A stretch of 64,000 nt of DNA from contig DAWAJD010000007.1 of the NCBI GenBank assembly GCA_052289195.1, positions 4,135-68,134 of the forward strand. The letters are read 5' to 3'. This document shows, piece by piece, positions 1 through 8,600 of this stretch; positions within the stretch are counted from its first letter, which is position 1; each line of letters begins with the position of its first letter. The position numbers and the translations under genes are program-made. This DNA comes from UBA4644 sp900555855 (GTDB lineage: Bacteria > Bacillota > Clostridia > Oscillospirales > Butyricicoccaceae). Below the pieces are notes generated by a model. The model was not told where the DNA came from and did not search any database. It was given only the letters and a program-made list of their open reading frames with translations.

Positions 1-593
1 GGGGCGCGGCGTTTGCGCAGCGGCTGGCAGAGCTTGCGAAGCTGCTGAATTTTGAAGCCATCCTGAACCGTCCGGTGGGAAAGCTCTCCGGCGGCCAGCG
101 CCGGCGCATCGACATCGCCAGAGCGCTGCTCCACAGGCCCAAGATCCTGATCTTTGACGAGCCCACCACCGGTCTGGATCCCCAGACCCGGAAGCTGCTC
201 TGGGATGTGGTGACGGAGCTGCGCAAAAAGGACGGGCTGACGGTCTTTCTCACCACGCACTACATGGAGGAAGCGGCAGACGCCGATTATGTGATCATTT
301 TGGACAGCGGCAGGATCGTGAGCGAAGGGACGCCGCTGACCCTGAAAAATACCTATGCCGGCGATTTTGTGACGATTTACGGCGCGGAAGAAGCCGCGGT
401 CAAGGCGCTGGGGCGGCCCTATACCCCCGTGCCGGACGGCTGGCGCATGGAGGTCGCAAACACCGCGGAGGCCACGCAGCTGATCCTGAAGGATCCGGCG
501 CTTTTTACGGACTATGAGATCACCAAGGGAAAAATGGACGATGTTTTTCTTGCCGTGACGGGCAAGAAGCTGATAGGGGGAAATGAGAAATGA
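1..593 (+). CDS. ABC transporter ATP-binding protein (5' truncated by window edge)
   Basis: C-terminal part of an ABC ATPase. The frame is open from base 3, so the real start lies before the window; a GTG at 75 sits inside the conserved region and is not the start. Visible motifs are the ABC signature LSGGQRRRIDIARAL, Walker B ILIFDEPTTGLDP and the H-loop TTHYMEEA. The Walker A segment is missing to the left. The sequence is typical of the drug/antibiotic-export branch of ABC-2 systems. It overlaps the following permease gene by 4 bases (ATGA), so the two form one translationally coupled exporter. Substrate cannot be inferred. Confidence 0.9.
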   Translation, partial: GAAFAQRLAELAKLLNFEAILNRPVGKLSGGQRRRIDIARALLHRPKILIFDEPTTGLDPQTRKLLWDVVTELRKKDGLTVFLTTHYMEEAADADYVIILDSGRIVSEGTPLTLKNTYAGDFVTIYGAEEAAVKALGRPYTPVPDGWRMEVANTAEATQLILKDPALFTDYEITKGKMDDVFLAVTGKKLIGGNEK

Positions 594-1483
594 CAGGGCT
601 TGGCGCGCTGATCAAGCGGAACTGCAAATTGTTTTTTAAGGATAAGGGGATGTTTTTCACCTCGCTGATCACGCCGGTGATCCTGCTGGTGCTGTATGCG
701 ACCTTTCTTGCGAAGGTCTATAAGGATTCCTTCGTCTCCGCGCTGTCTGCCGGGGTCTCCGTGGACGAAGCCCTGATCAACGGCACGGTGGGCGGTCAGC
801 TGATCTCCTCGCTGCTGGCGGTGTGCTGCGTGACGGTGGCCTTCTGCTCCAATCTGCTGATGGTGCAGGACAGGATCAGCGGAGCCCGGCGCGACCTGAC
901 CATGAGCCCCGTGAAGCGCTCCACGCTGGCGCTCAGCTATTTTGCGGCAAGCGCGCTGTCCACGCTGCTGATCTGCTATGCGGCGCTGGCGGCCTGCCTG
1001 GGGTATCTGTATTTCACCGGCTGGTATCTGTCGGCGGCGGATGTGCTGCTGCTTTGTCTGGATGTTTTGATCCTGGTGCTGTTTGGGACGGCGCTGTCCT
1101 CCATCATCAACTGCAATCTCACCACCAACGGACAGGCGTCTGCAGTGGGCACCATCGTCAGCTCTGGCTATGGCTTTATTTGCGGCGCGTATATGCCCAT
1201 CTCCAGCTTCGGCACGGGCCTGCAGAAGGTGCTGTCCTTCCTCCCGGGGACCTATGGGACGGCGCTGTTCCGGAACCACGCCTTAAACGGCGTCTATGAA
1301 GAAATGGCCCGGCAGGGCTTTCCTGCCGAGGTGGTGGAAGCCATCCGGGATTCCATCGACTGCAATCTCTATTTCTTCGGCGAAAAGGTCAGCATCGGGG
1401 CCATGTACGGCGTGATGGGCGCGTCTGTGGCCCTGCTGATCGGCGGCTATGTCCTGCTGAACCTGCGGAAGAAAAAGAACTGA
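590..1483 (+). CDS. ABC-2 type transporter permease
   Basis: A 297-residue membrane protein with about six hydrophobic segments: one near residues 20-45, a cluster between roughly 65 and 215, and a last one near 268-290. An extracytoplasmic loop follows the first segment, the usual ABC-2 permease plan. It ends in a basic tail (LRKKKN). It overlaps the upstream ATPase gene by 4 bases, so the two subunits are probably made together. Known ABC-2 pairs export drugs, lipids or polysaccharides; nothing here fixes the substrate. Confidence 0.88.
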   Translation: MTGLGALIKRNCKLFFKDKGMFFTSLITPVILLVLYATFLAKVYKDSFVSALSAGVSVDEALINGTVGGQLISSLLAVCCVTVAFCSNLLMVQDRISGARRDLTMSPVKRSTLALSYFAASALSTLLICYAALAACLGYLYFTGWYLSAADVLLLCLDVLILVLFGTALSSIINCNLTTNGQASAVGTIVSSGYGFICGAYMPISSFGTGLQKVLSFLPGTYGTALFRNHALNGVYEEMARQGFPAEVVEAIRDSIDCNLYFFGEKVSIGAMYGVMGASVALLIGGYVLLNLRKKKN

Positions 1484-1504
1484 TCTCATACAGGAGAAAG
1501 AAGA

Positions 1505-1657
1505 ATGAACGCATTGTTAGAGGTTCTCCGGGCGGCTGCCCCCTGGGTGGCGCTGGGGGCGGCCCTTGGCGATGATCATACCGGCATCGGCACCTCGCTG
1601 GGCATGCTGATCGGCCTTGCCGTGGGAATGTGTATTCCGAAAGAAAAGGAAGGATAA
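1505..1657 (+). CDS. Small membrane protein, unknown function
   Basis: A 50-residue open frame starting with MNALLEVLRAAAPWV, preceded by an AGGAG-type ribosome binding site (about 1492). It has one glycine/alanine-rich hydrophobic stretch (residues about 8-43, possibly a hairpin) and a charged tail ending PKEKEG. It lies 21 bases after the ABC permease and 3 bases before the next gene, so it reads as part of the same transcript. I do not recognise the family; function is unknown. Confidence 0.6.
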   Translation: MNALLEVLRAAAPWVALGAALGDDHTGIGTSLGMLIGLAVGMCIPKEKEG

Positions 1658-1660
1658 CGC

Positions 1661-2296
1661 ATGAAGCTCACATTGGAGGGGAAGATCCCCTATGCGCTGC
1701 CTGCGCTTTTTGTGCTGGCGGTATTCTATGGCATCTATTTTGCAAAAATGCTGGCGCAGAAGCGCCGGGGCATCCAGACCCGGCAGATCGGCCGCAGAAA
1801 GGAAAAGGACATCCACACGGTTGAATTGCTGATGAGCGCCGCCACGCTGGGCGCGCCTATGGCGCAGCTTCTTTCCATTGCCTTCGGCTGGAGCTGCCTT
1901 CCGGCGGGCGCAAGGTTCACCGGCTTCTGCATCGGGATGCTGGGCGACGGGATCTTCCTGTGCTCCGTTTTGTGCATGAAGGACAGCTGGCGGGCGGGGA
2001 TCCCCGATCAGGACAAGACCCGGCTGGTCACTACCGGCATTTACCGATTCAGCCGCAACCCGGCGTTTCTGGGCTTTGATTTTATGTATATCGGCGTCCT
2101 GCTGATGTATGGAAACCTGCTGACCCTTGCGTTTTCCCTGTTTGCCATGGTCATGCTCCATCTGCAGATCCTGCAGGAGGAGCGCTACCTTACGGCAGTT
2201 TTCGGCGCGCCCTATCAGAACTATTGCCGCCGGGTGTTCCGCTATCTGGGAAGAAAGGGAAGCGGCAGGGCCGCCGGGGCCGGGCAGACCCCGTGA
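1661..2296 (+). CDS. Isoprenylcysteine carboxyl methyltransferase-like membrane protein
   Basis: A 211-residue multi-pass protein. The C-terminal half shows the membrane-methyltransferase fold: GIYRFSRNPAFLGF (SAM-binding Arg-x-Pro type segment, near residues 127-140), then an EERYL...F...Y..Y block near 179-200 that resembles the phospholipid/ICMT-type C-terminus. These enzymes use S-adenosylmethionine at the membrane face; bacterial substrates are mostly unknown. It starts 3 bases after the small membrane protein. The family call is fairly safe, the substrate is not. Confidence 0.75.
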   Translation: MKLTLEGKIPYALPALFVLAVFYGIYFAKMLAQKRRGIQTRQIGRRKEKDIHTVELLMSAATLGAPMAQLLSIAFGWSCLPAGARFTGFCIGMLGDGIFLCSVLCMKDSWRAGIPDQDKTRLVTTGIYRFSRNPAFLGFDFMYIGVLLMYGNLLTLAFSLFAMVMLHLQILQEERYLTAVFGAPYQNYCRRVFRYLGRKGSGRAAGAGQTP

Positions 2297-2318
2297 CGGC
2301 TTTCGGCACATTCACCGA

Positions 2319-2347
2319 TTGTTTTTTCCGGGGGATTATGGTATCAT
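2319..2347 (+). promoter_or_regulatory. Sigma-A-type promoter for the DNA alkyltransferase gene
   Basis: TTGTTT (2319-2324), 17-base spacer, TATCAT (2342-2347). It lies just after the methyltransferase gene and 48 bases before the alkyltransferase start, which has GGAGG at about 2381-2385. Confidence 0.55.
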
Positions 2348-2395
2348 GATCCCGAAAATCAGGGGCGATCCATCAGGGAAACGGAGGCAGACGCC

Positions 2396-2929
2396 ATGAT
2401 CTTTACGCAGCATTATGATTCCCCGCTGGGCGGGATCCTTCTGGCGGCCGATGAGATCGGCCTGACCGGCCTGTGGTTTGACGGGCAAAAGTATTTTGCC
2501 CGCGGACTGCCGGCGGAGCGCATCCACCGGGAAACGCCTGCGCTTTCGCAGGCAAGGTGCTGGCTGGACCTTTATTTTGCCGGTCAGGCGCCCGGCTTTC
2601 TGCCGCCGCTGCATCCCGTAGGAACGGAATTTCGCCGGGCCATATGGGAGATTTTGCTGCAGATCCCCTATGGGCAGACGGTCACCTACGGCGGGATCGC
2701 CCAGCAGCTGGCAAAGGATATGAGCCTTTCCCGGATGTCTGCCCAGGCCGTGGGCGGAGCCGTCGGCCATAATGAGATCTCCATTATCATTCCCTGCCAC
2801 CGCGTGGTGGGGACCGGCGGAAGCCTCACCGGCTATGCCGGCGGCATGGACAAAAAGGTGAAGCTGCTGGAGCTGGAACGAGCCGATATGCGCGGCCTTT
2901 TCGTGCCGAAGAAGGGGACTGCGCTGTAA
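2396..2929 (+). CDS. ogt: Methylated-DNA--[protein]-cysteine S-methyltransferase
   Basis: A 177-residue suicide repair protein that moves the alkyl group from O6-alkylguanine to its own cysteine. The active-site motif IIPCHRVVG is present near residues 130-138, followed by LTGYAGGMDKK, and the helix-turn-helix region contains PYGQTVTYGGIA. Length fits the Ogt/MGMT family. It has its own promoter and a good ribosome binding site (GGAGG, 11 bases upstream). No Ada regulatory domain is present. Confidence 0.93.
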   Translation: MIFTQHYDSPLGGILLAADEIGLTGLWFDGQKYFARGLPAERIHRETPALSQARCWLDLYFAGQAPGFLPPLHPVGTEFRRAIWEILLQIPYGQTVTYGGIAQQLAKDMSLSRMSAQAVGGAVGHNEISIIIPCHRVVGTGGSLTGYAGGMDKKVKLLELERADMRGLFVPKKGTAL

Positions 2930-3004
2930 ACAGCATCCCCGGAAGCGTCAAAGGGCCGCAAAACGGCGGCCGCTGACCGGAAATATGGATCGGAGGATGG
3001 AAGC

Positions 3005-3554
3005 ATGAGCCCGCAGGAGCTGGAAAAAGAGATCAGGGGATGGATCGAGCGGTTCGTCAGCCAATACCCGCAGGGCGCGGAGCGCATCTGGCGGATGCCG
3101 CTGGTGGGCTTTGCCGATGCCAATTCGCCCTATCTGCAAAGGCTTCCGGAGCTGGTGATGCCGGGGCACAGGCTCCCGCAGGATTATCTGGAGCAGGCGA
3201 CGGTGGTGATCAGCTATTTTGTGCCGTTTACCAAGGCCCACGGCGACCAAAATCTGAAGGGGGAAAACGATCTGGCTTCGCCCTCCTGGGCGCAGTCCTA
3301 TCTGGAGACCAACCGGATGATCGAAGCGCTGAACCTCGCGCTGGCAGAGGAGATCCGCCGGCTGGGATATCACGCGGTGGTGCCCTATGGCATCGGGATG
3401 GACGAAACGCTTTTCAGGCGCGCTGACCGCAGACGGCTTCGACCGTCAGAAGTGTTATCAGATGACCTGCAGAAATCTGGAAGCCTATGGCGCAGACTGC
3501 TGCGGAAAATGCGATGTGGGCCTCCCGTGCTCCTATCGGGATCCCACAAAATAA
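3005..3554 (+). pseudogene. Epoxyqueuosine-reductase-like Fe-S protein, internally deleted and frameshifted
   Basis: The first 138 or so residues (start MSPQELEKEIRGWI, GGAGG ribosome binding site) match the N-terminal half of clostridial 4Fe-4S proteins related to epoxyqueuosine reductase, up to GIGMDET near 3410. The frame then runs on into nonsense-like sequence. A different frame (stop TAA 3552-3554) instead carries the normal C-terminal end: ALTADGFDRQKCYQ followed by CCGKCDVGLPC. In relatives these halves are joined by about 60-80 residues holding the first Fe-S cysteines and a GCCGRFGS-type segment; they are missing here. So a deletion plus frameshift occurred near 3405-3425, in the genome or in the assembly. 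Confidence 0.75.
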
Positions 3555-3573
3555 GAATCCATATAATAGCAAA

Positions 3574-3606
3574 GGCACCACGGAAGCTTCCGTGGTGCCT
3601 TGTTTT
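3574..3606 (+). terminator. Rho-independent terminator (probably bidirectional)
   Basis: A perfect inverted repeat with 13-base arms (3574-3599; arms GGCACCACGGAAG and its complement) followed by TTGTTTT on the plus strand. It separates the broken Fe-S gene from the convergent SLH gene. Confidence 0.85.
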
Positions 3607-3654
3607 GCGATGGGGGATCAGCCGCGTCTGGCGGAGCCTGCCCGCCGCGGGGGA

Positions 3655-6585
3655 TCACTTCATGCAGCGATACAGCAGCGTGACGATCTGTCCCCGGGTG
3701 CAGGGGTCGTCGGGGGAGAAGGTAGTGGCGGAGGTGCCCTCGGTGATGTTCTTCATATAGCACCAGGCTACCGCTTCATAGCACCACTCGGGCACATCGG
3801 TAAACGGCAGGAGGAACATCCAATTGCCCGTAAAGCCCTCGCCCTTCGACTGCAGATAGCGATACAGCAGCGTGACGATCTCGCCCCGGGTGCAGGCGGC
3901 GTCGGGAGAGAATCTGCCTTCGCCGGTGCCGCCGGTGATGCCGTTTGCTGCGGCCCAGGCCACGGCCTTGGCATAATAGCTGCCTTCGGAAACATCAGAG
4001 AAGCTGCCGGTGCTCTGCGGCTCGGGGCAGCCCGCCGCGCGCCACAGGAAGGTGACGACCTGGGCCCGGGTGCAGGGCTGGTCAGGGGCAAAGAGATTGC
4101 CGCCGACGCCGTCGGTGATCTCCTGCGCCACGGCCCACTTCACCGCTTCATAATAAAACGCGTCGTTGGGTACATCGTAGAAGAAGTTCAAAACGCTGTT
4201 GTCCTCCATAAAGGTGGCCGCGATCTCCACCTTGCTGCCCGGCATGATGAAGGTATACTGGCCGTTGCCCTTGTCCGTGAGCTCCAGCACATTGCCGTTT
4301 TTATCGGTAACGGTAAGCGTTTCCAGCACATAGCCCGCTTCGGGCTGGACGGTGACGGTAACGACAGTCCCCTTGGACGCGTTCTTCCGGCTGGCGGAGA
4401 CGCTGCCGTTTTCGGCGCTGTCCGGCGCGGTCACGGGGTAGGTGGGGGCGACCGGCGTGACGCTGGAAGCGGGCCGCTCCTGGGCAGTGACGGTGATGGT
4501 GCCGGTCTTTTCGCCGCTGTAGTTGCCGCTGGCGGTGAAGGTATAGGGGATGTACAGGCCCTCGCCCGCCTTCAGGCCGCGGAGCATTGCGGGAATATCT
4601 GCTTCCGTCCTTCCGTCGGCCAGCGTATAGTGAAGCGTACCCGTCACCTCCTCGCCGCCGATGCCGGTGAAGCGGGGCGCTTCAAAGCTGTCTTCGCCCA
4701 CATAGATGGTCTGTGCCTGGTCGGTAGCGTCGGTGAACTGGTCGCAGGGGGTGATGCTGGCCGTAAGGCCCAGTTCAGCACTGGTGGGCTGCGTCAGGGC
4801 GTATTTGTAAGCGTCTTCGCCGGTCAGGCGGAACGAACCGGTGACGGTGACAGCCTTGTTCGTGCCGACAGCTTTGTCCGCGAACTTCGCAGTTACGCCG
4901 GTCATATCAAGCTGCACATTGTCGCCCTCGGCCACGCCTTTCAGCGTGCCGCCGGTGAGCTCAGCGGTATCGGTGCCGTCATAGACCTTATCCCGCGCGG
5001 CGATACCGGTGACGGTGACATTGGCGCGCTGAATCGCGCTGAACACCACAGGAGTGCCGCTCTCGGCCTGCGTATGTGCATCGGTATCAGTATTGGCAGC
5101 GCCAGTCTCCACGATGCCCGCACCGAGCGAAAGCCGCCCCAGCTTCAGCACGATATTCCTGGCGCAGCCGGTATCAAAGCGCGCCGTTCCGCCATTGAAA
5201 GCGGCGGTGAAGTCATCACCCCACATCCGGACGAGCGGCGTGGAAAAACCGGCGCCTTCTTCCACGGGGAACACGATGGGCGTATGATTGCCCCAGTACC
5301 ACGACACATCCAGCGTGCCGTTGTTTACAGTGAGGTTTTGAAGCCAAAGCGCGGGGTCGGTGTAGAGCTTGCCGTTATACTCCTTCACGCCCTCCTTCAC
5401 GGTCAGGCTGCCGCTGTTGAGCGTCAGCTGCTTAGAGACGATGCTGCCGCTGTGCATGGCAGCGTCCGTGATCTCAAGGGCGCGCACGCCATCGACGGAT
5501 TTCGCGAAAACCTTCGTTTCCTCCCCGGACACGGTGAAATTCCCCTGCTGTTCGGTCGCATTGTAGGCCGAAAAATTGATCCTGCCGTAAGCAACATCCA
5601 GCGTGCCGCCGCTGACGGTGATATTGCCGACGGCTCCGGTATCGAAGGTGCCTTTTTCAACAAGAAGTCCGTAATACCCGCCCGCCACGGTACCGGCATC
5701 GATCCTGCCGCCGGTCTGGATCAGATTGCCGCCGGACACCTCGATCCCGGTACGGACACGCGCAAAGACCGTGGCACTGTCCGCAACCGTCAGATCGCCG
5801 CTCAAAATGTAGATACCGTAGGAAAGACCGCCATGCTTATCCTCCGCATCGCCCGTCAGCTTGCCGCTGCCGGAGACGGAGACACTGGCCTGGTAAGCGT
5901 CAATGCCGCGGGAAAAGGAGCTGCGCGCCTCACCGTCTTCCGTATCGGTGGATCTCCCGCCTTTGGTGGTCAGTTCGCCGCCGGTGACGGAAAGGCCGCT
6001 GCCCTTCGGCAGCTCAAGGCCGATGGAAAAGGCGCAGTCGCCGTTCGTCACCTCGCCGCCGGTCAGCGCGACCTTGCCGCCCTCGACCGTGACCATTCCC
6101 TTTGCGTAAAGGGCAACAGAATAGGTCCAGGCATTGCCGGTGTTCGTGTGTTTGCCGGATTTCACATTAAGGCCGCCCGAACCTCGAATGGTTAGCGCGC
6201 CCTCGGCATAAATTCCGTAAACGGAGATTTTGGCCTGATAGCCCCCGGTCTCATTCACCTCGGCGCCGCCGCCGGTGATGCTGTTATGCGTCCCATCCGC
6301 CAGCACGATAGTGGCCCCAGCGGGCAGCTTTAAGGCGGTGGTGGCGGTAGTGGTGAAGTTAACGCCCTTCAAGGTCAGCGTCTTGGTGTCGCCGTCCCAG
6401 GTGGAGTCCTCTGCATTGCTCCATTTTGCCGCATTGAGCAGCGCCAGCGCTGCTTCGGCGCCGCCTTCAGCGGCGCCGGTAAAGTCCGCTGTTTGAGACG
6501 CAGGCTCCGCCGCAAAGATCGCTCCCGGCAGCAGCGGCAGCGTCAGGCAAAGCGCCAGCACAAGGGACAAAACTCGTTTTTTCAT
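3655..6585 (-). CDS. SLH-domain surface protein with YDG/MBG and InlB-type repeats
   Basis: A 976-residue secreted protein. ATG at 6585 is preferred: it gives a classical signal peptide (MKKRVLSLVLALCLTLPLLP, cleavage near AIFAAEP) and has a GGGG ribosome binding site; a further-upstream in-frame start lacks these. Residues about 40-520 are Gly/Thr/Val-rich beta-helix-like sequence. About 520-613 is a YDG/MBG-type Ig domain (DKVYDGTDTAELTGG). About 715-792 resembles a divergent InlB-type repeat. Three SLH domains fill about 797-976 (CTRAQVVTFLWR, CTRGEIVTLLYR, CTRGQIVTLLYR), which bind secondary cell-wall polymer. Likely a cell-surface or S-layer-associated adhesin; ligand unknown. Confidence 0.88.
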   Translation of the reverse strand: MKKRVLSLVLALCLTLPLLPGAIFAAEPASQTADFTGAAEGGAEAALALLNAAKWSNAEDSTWDGDTKTLTLKGVNFTTTATTALKLPAGATIVLADGTHNSITGGGAEVNETGGYQAKISVYGIYAEGALTIRGSGGLNVKSGKHTNTGNAWTYSVALYAKGMVTVEGGKVALTGGEVTNGDCAFSIGLELPKGSGLSVTGGELTTKGGRSTDTEDGEARSSFSRGIDAYQASVSVSGSGKLTGDAEDKHGGLSYGIYILSGDLTVADSATVFARVRTGIEVSGGNLIQTGGRIDAGTVAGGYYGLLVEKGTFDTGAVGNITVSGGTLDVAYGRINFSAYNATEQQGNFTVSGEETKVFAKSVDGVRALEITDAAMHSGSIVSKQLTLNSGSLTVKEGVKEYNGKLYTDPALWLQNLTVNNGTLDVSWYWGNHTPIVFPVEEGAGFSTPLVRMWGDDFTAAFNGGTARFDTGCARNIVLKLGRLSLGAGIVETGAANTDTDAHTQAESGTPVVFSAIQRANVTVTGIAARDKVYDGTDTAELTGGTLKGVAEGDNVQLDMTGVTAKFADKAVGTNKAVTVTGSFRLTGEDAYKYALTQPTSAELGLTASITPCDQFTDATDQAQTIYVGEDSFEAPRFTGIGGEEVTGTLHYTLADGRTEADIPAMLRGLKAGEGLYIPYTFTASGNYSGEKTGTITVTAQERPASSVTPVAPTYPVTAPDSAENGSVSASRKNASKGTVVTVTVQPEAGYVLETLTVTDKNGNVLELTDKGNGQYTFIMPGSKVEIAATFMEDNSVLNFFYDVPNDAFYYEAVKWAVAQEITDGVGGNLFAPDQPCTRAQVVTFLWRAAGCPEPQSTGSFSDVSEGSYYAKAVAWAAANGITGGTGEGRFSPDAACTRGEIVTLLYRYLQSKGEGFTGNWMFLLPFTDVPEWCYEAVAWCYMKNITEGTSATTFSPDDPCTRGQIVTLLYRCMK

Positions 6586-6638
6586 TGAAATTCCCCGCTT
6601 TCCGAAAATAGAGTAGAGCGCGATACGCTTTTGCCTGT

Positions 6639-6667
6639 ATTTTACCATAGAACGGCAAGGCTTTCAA
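6639..6667 (-). promoter_or_regulatory. Sigma-A-type promoter for the SLH protein gene
   Basis: On the minus strand TTGAAA (6667-6662), 17-base spacer, TAAAAT (6644-6639), about 55 bases upstream of the SLH gene start. Confidence 0.6.
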
Positions 6668-6729
6668 CCATCCTTTTCGATTTTGCGGGGCTGCCGCCAG
6701 ATTCTTTTTCCGCTTTTCGGAGCCATGGC

Positions 6730-6756
6730 ATAGTTTTCGGCGCAGACGCATAGATT
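6730..6756 (+). promoter_or_regulatory. Sigma-E-like sporulation promoter for spoIVA
   Basis: ATA (6730-6732), 16 bases, then CATAGATT (6749-6756), matching the mother-cell sigma-E pattern ATA-N16-18-CATAnnnT. The spoIVA start follows 35 bases later. spoIVA is a sigma-E gene in Bacillus, so position and regulon agree. Confidence 0.65.
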
Positions 6757-6791
6757 CCAGTAAACGATTCTGTGAAAAGAGGCTGGGAATC

Positions 6792-8270
6792 ATGACAAAT
6801 ACCGCGATCTATCAGGATATCGCCCGGCGCACCGCCGGGGATATTTACATCGGCGTGGTGGGGCCGGTGCGCACGGGGAAGTCCACCTTTATCAAAAGCT
6901 TTATGGAGCAGCTGGTGCTGCCCAACATCGACAACATCTATCTGAAGGAACGGGCAAAGGATGAGCTGCCCCAGAGCGGCTCCGGCAGGACCATCATGAC
7001 GGCCGAGCCAAAGTTCGTCCCGGAGGAGGCCGTCTCCATCCAGGCAGAGGACGGCACCCGCTGCAACCTGCGGCTCATCGACTGCGTGGGCTTCATGGTG
7101 GAGGGAGCCATCGGCCAGTCGGAGGGGGATCAGCCCCGCATGGTCCATACCCCCTGGTTCGAGCAGGAGATCCCTCTGGCGCAGGCGGCGGAGCTGGGGA
7201 CCCGCAAGGTCATCACGGAGCACAGCACCATCGGCGTCGTTGTGACCACCGACGGCTCCTTCGGCGAATTTTCCCGGGAGGAATATGTAAAGGCGGAGGA
7301 GCGCATCGTGCAGGAGCTGCAGGAGATCCGCAAGCCCTTCTGCATCCTGCTGAACTCCTCCCGGCCGGAAAGCGGCGAGACCCAGACCCTCCGCCGGCAG
7401 CTGGAAGATAAATACAGCGTGGCCTGCCTTGCGCTGAACTGCCAGACCATGGAGAAGGGGCAGATCGAAGAGGTGCTGGCCGCGGTGCTTTCCGAGTTTC
7501 CCGCCCGGGAATACCGGTTTGCCCTGCCCCCCTGGGTGACCATGCTGCCCGCCGGCGATCCGCTGAAGGAAAGCCTTTATCAGGAGATCATGGAGGCCTG
7601 CGGAAGGATCTGCCGGATGCGGGACGCCCGGGGCCAGATCGAGGCCCTCTGCGCCTGTGAAAACATTGAGAAGGCGAGCCTTTCCGGGCTGGGCATGAGC
7701 GAAGGGCTGGTCTCCGTGGCGGTGACGGTGCCCCAGGCGCTCTATTATCAGATGCTCTCCCTTCAGTGCGGCATGGAGATCCGCTCCGACGCCGATCTGG
7801 TGCCGCTGCTCTGCGAGATGGCCCGGGTCAAGAAGGAATATGACCATATCTCCGCCGCATTGGAGCAGGTGCGCCGCACCGGTTATGGCATTGTCATGCC
7901 GGAAAGCGGCGAGATGCAGCTGGAGCAGCCGGAGATCGTCCGGCAGGGCGGCCGCTTCGGCGTGCGGCTCCGGGCCAGCGCCCCCAGCATCCATATGATC
8001 CAGACTCAGGTCCAGACGGAGATCAGTCCTATCGTCGGCTCGGAAAAGCAGTCGGAGGACCTTGTGCAGCAGCTGGTAGAGCAATATGCCCAGTCGCCGG
8101 AGCAGCTCTGGTCCAGCAATATTTTCGGCAAATCACTTAGCGATCTGGTCAACGAGGGCCTGAACAACAAGCTGCGCCATATGCCGGACGAATCCAGGGC
8201 CAAGCTGCAGAACACGCTGGAGCGCATCATCAACGAGGGCAGCGGCGGCCTGATCTGCATCATTTTGTAA
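6792..8270 (+). CDS. spoIVA: Stage IV sporulation protein A (spore coat ATPase)
   Basis: 492 residues, the usual SpoIVA length. It polymerises on the outer forespore membrane under ATP hydrolysis to form the coat basement layer. The N-terminal P-loop GPVRTGKSTFIKSFMEQ (near residues 24-40), a Walker B-like LRLIDCVGFMVEGAIG and the family-typical GTRKVITEHSTIG segment are visible. The C-terminal end LICIIL fits the conserved tail that contacts SpoVM. A sigma-E-like promoter precedes it. The next small gene follows after 2 bases. Confidence 0.97.
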   Translation: MTNTAIYQDIARRTAGDIYIGVVGPVRTGKSTFIKSFMEQLVLPNIDNIYLKERAKDELPQSGSGRTIMTAEPKFVPEEAVSIQAEDGTRCNLRLIDCVGFMVEGAIGQSEGDQPRMVHTPWFEQEIPLAQAAELGTRKVITEHSTIGVVVTTDGSFGEFSREEYVKAEERIVQELQEIRKPFCILLNSSRPESGETQTLRRQLEDKYSVACLALNCQTMEKGQIEEVLAAVLSEFPAREYRFALPPWVTMLPAGDPLKESLYQEIMEACGRICRMRDARGQIEALCACENIEKASLSGLGMSEGLVSVAVTVPQALYYQMLSLQCGMEIRSDADLVPLLCEMARVKKEYDHISAALEQVRRTGYGIVMPESGEMQLEQPEIVRQGGRFGVRLRASAPSIHMIQTQVQTEISPIVGSEKQSEDLVQQLVEQYAQSPEQLWSSNIFGKSLSDLVNEGLNNKLRHMPDESRAKLQNTLERIINEGSGGLICIIL

Positions 8271-8272
8271 CG

Positions 8273-8572
8273 ATGGCCAGCGGAAACAAACGGCGGGCCG
8301 GCCAGAGCAGAGCGGGCGTCCTGCTGTTTCTGGTGCTGCTGGGGGCGGCGCTCATCCTGCGCTTCGGTCAGAGCGAGCCCCTGCGGCAGGCCAGAGAGAC
8401 CCTGCAGGATGTGACGGAGCTGCAGCTGGATACCGGACAGTATGAGCAGGCGCTGGAGACGCTGGGACGCGGCTTTGTCCGGATCACGGAGCCGGAGGGC
8501 CAGCTGGCTGCCTTCAGTCGCCGGCTGCTTGGTTTGCGGCAGCATACCGGAGCAACAGAAAAAGCGCCCTGA
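8273..8572 (+). CDS. Small single-pass membrane protein downstream of spoIVA
   Basis: 99 residues: a basic start (MASGNKRRAGQSRAG), one membrane segment at about 15-27 (VLLFLVLLGAALIL) and an extracytoplasmic helical region of about 65 residues. It begins 2 bases after the spoIVA stop, so it should be co-expressed in the mother cell. Its stop codon lies inside the terminator stem. I do not recognise a family; a sporulation role is inferred only from context. Confidence 0.6.
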   Translation: MASGNKRRAGQSRAGVLLFLVLLGAALILRFGQSEPLRQARETLQDVTELQLDTGQYEQALETLGRGFVRITEPEGQLAAFSRRLLGLRQHTGATEKAP

Positions 8573-8586
8573 GCAGGGCGCTTTTT
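8563..8586 (+). terminator. Bidirectional Rho-independent terminator
   Basis: Stem with arms AGCGCCCTG/CAGGGCGCT (8563-8582), T-run on the plus strand and A-run before the stem, so it can serve both the spoIVA unit and the convergent MATE gene. Confidence 0.85.
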
Positions 8587-8600
8587 GCAAAGAAGAATGC

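Noticed and set aside
3487..6195. A very long plus-strand open frame (about 900 codons) opposite the SLH protein gene
   Set aside because: The minus strand encodes a clear signal peptide and three SLH domains; the plus-strand frame is a G+C-driven shadow with no recognisable domain or ribosome binding site.
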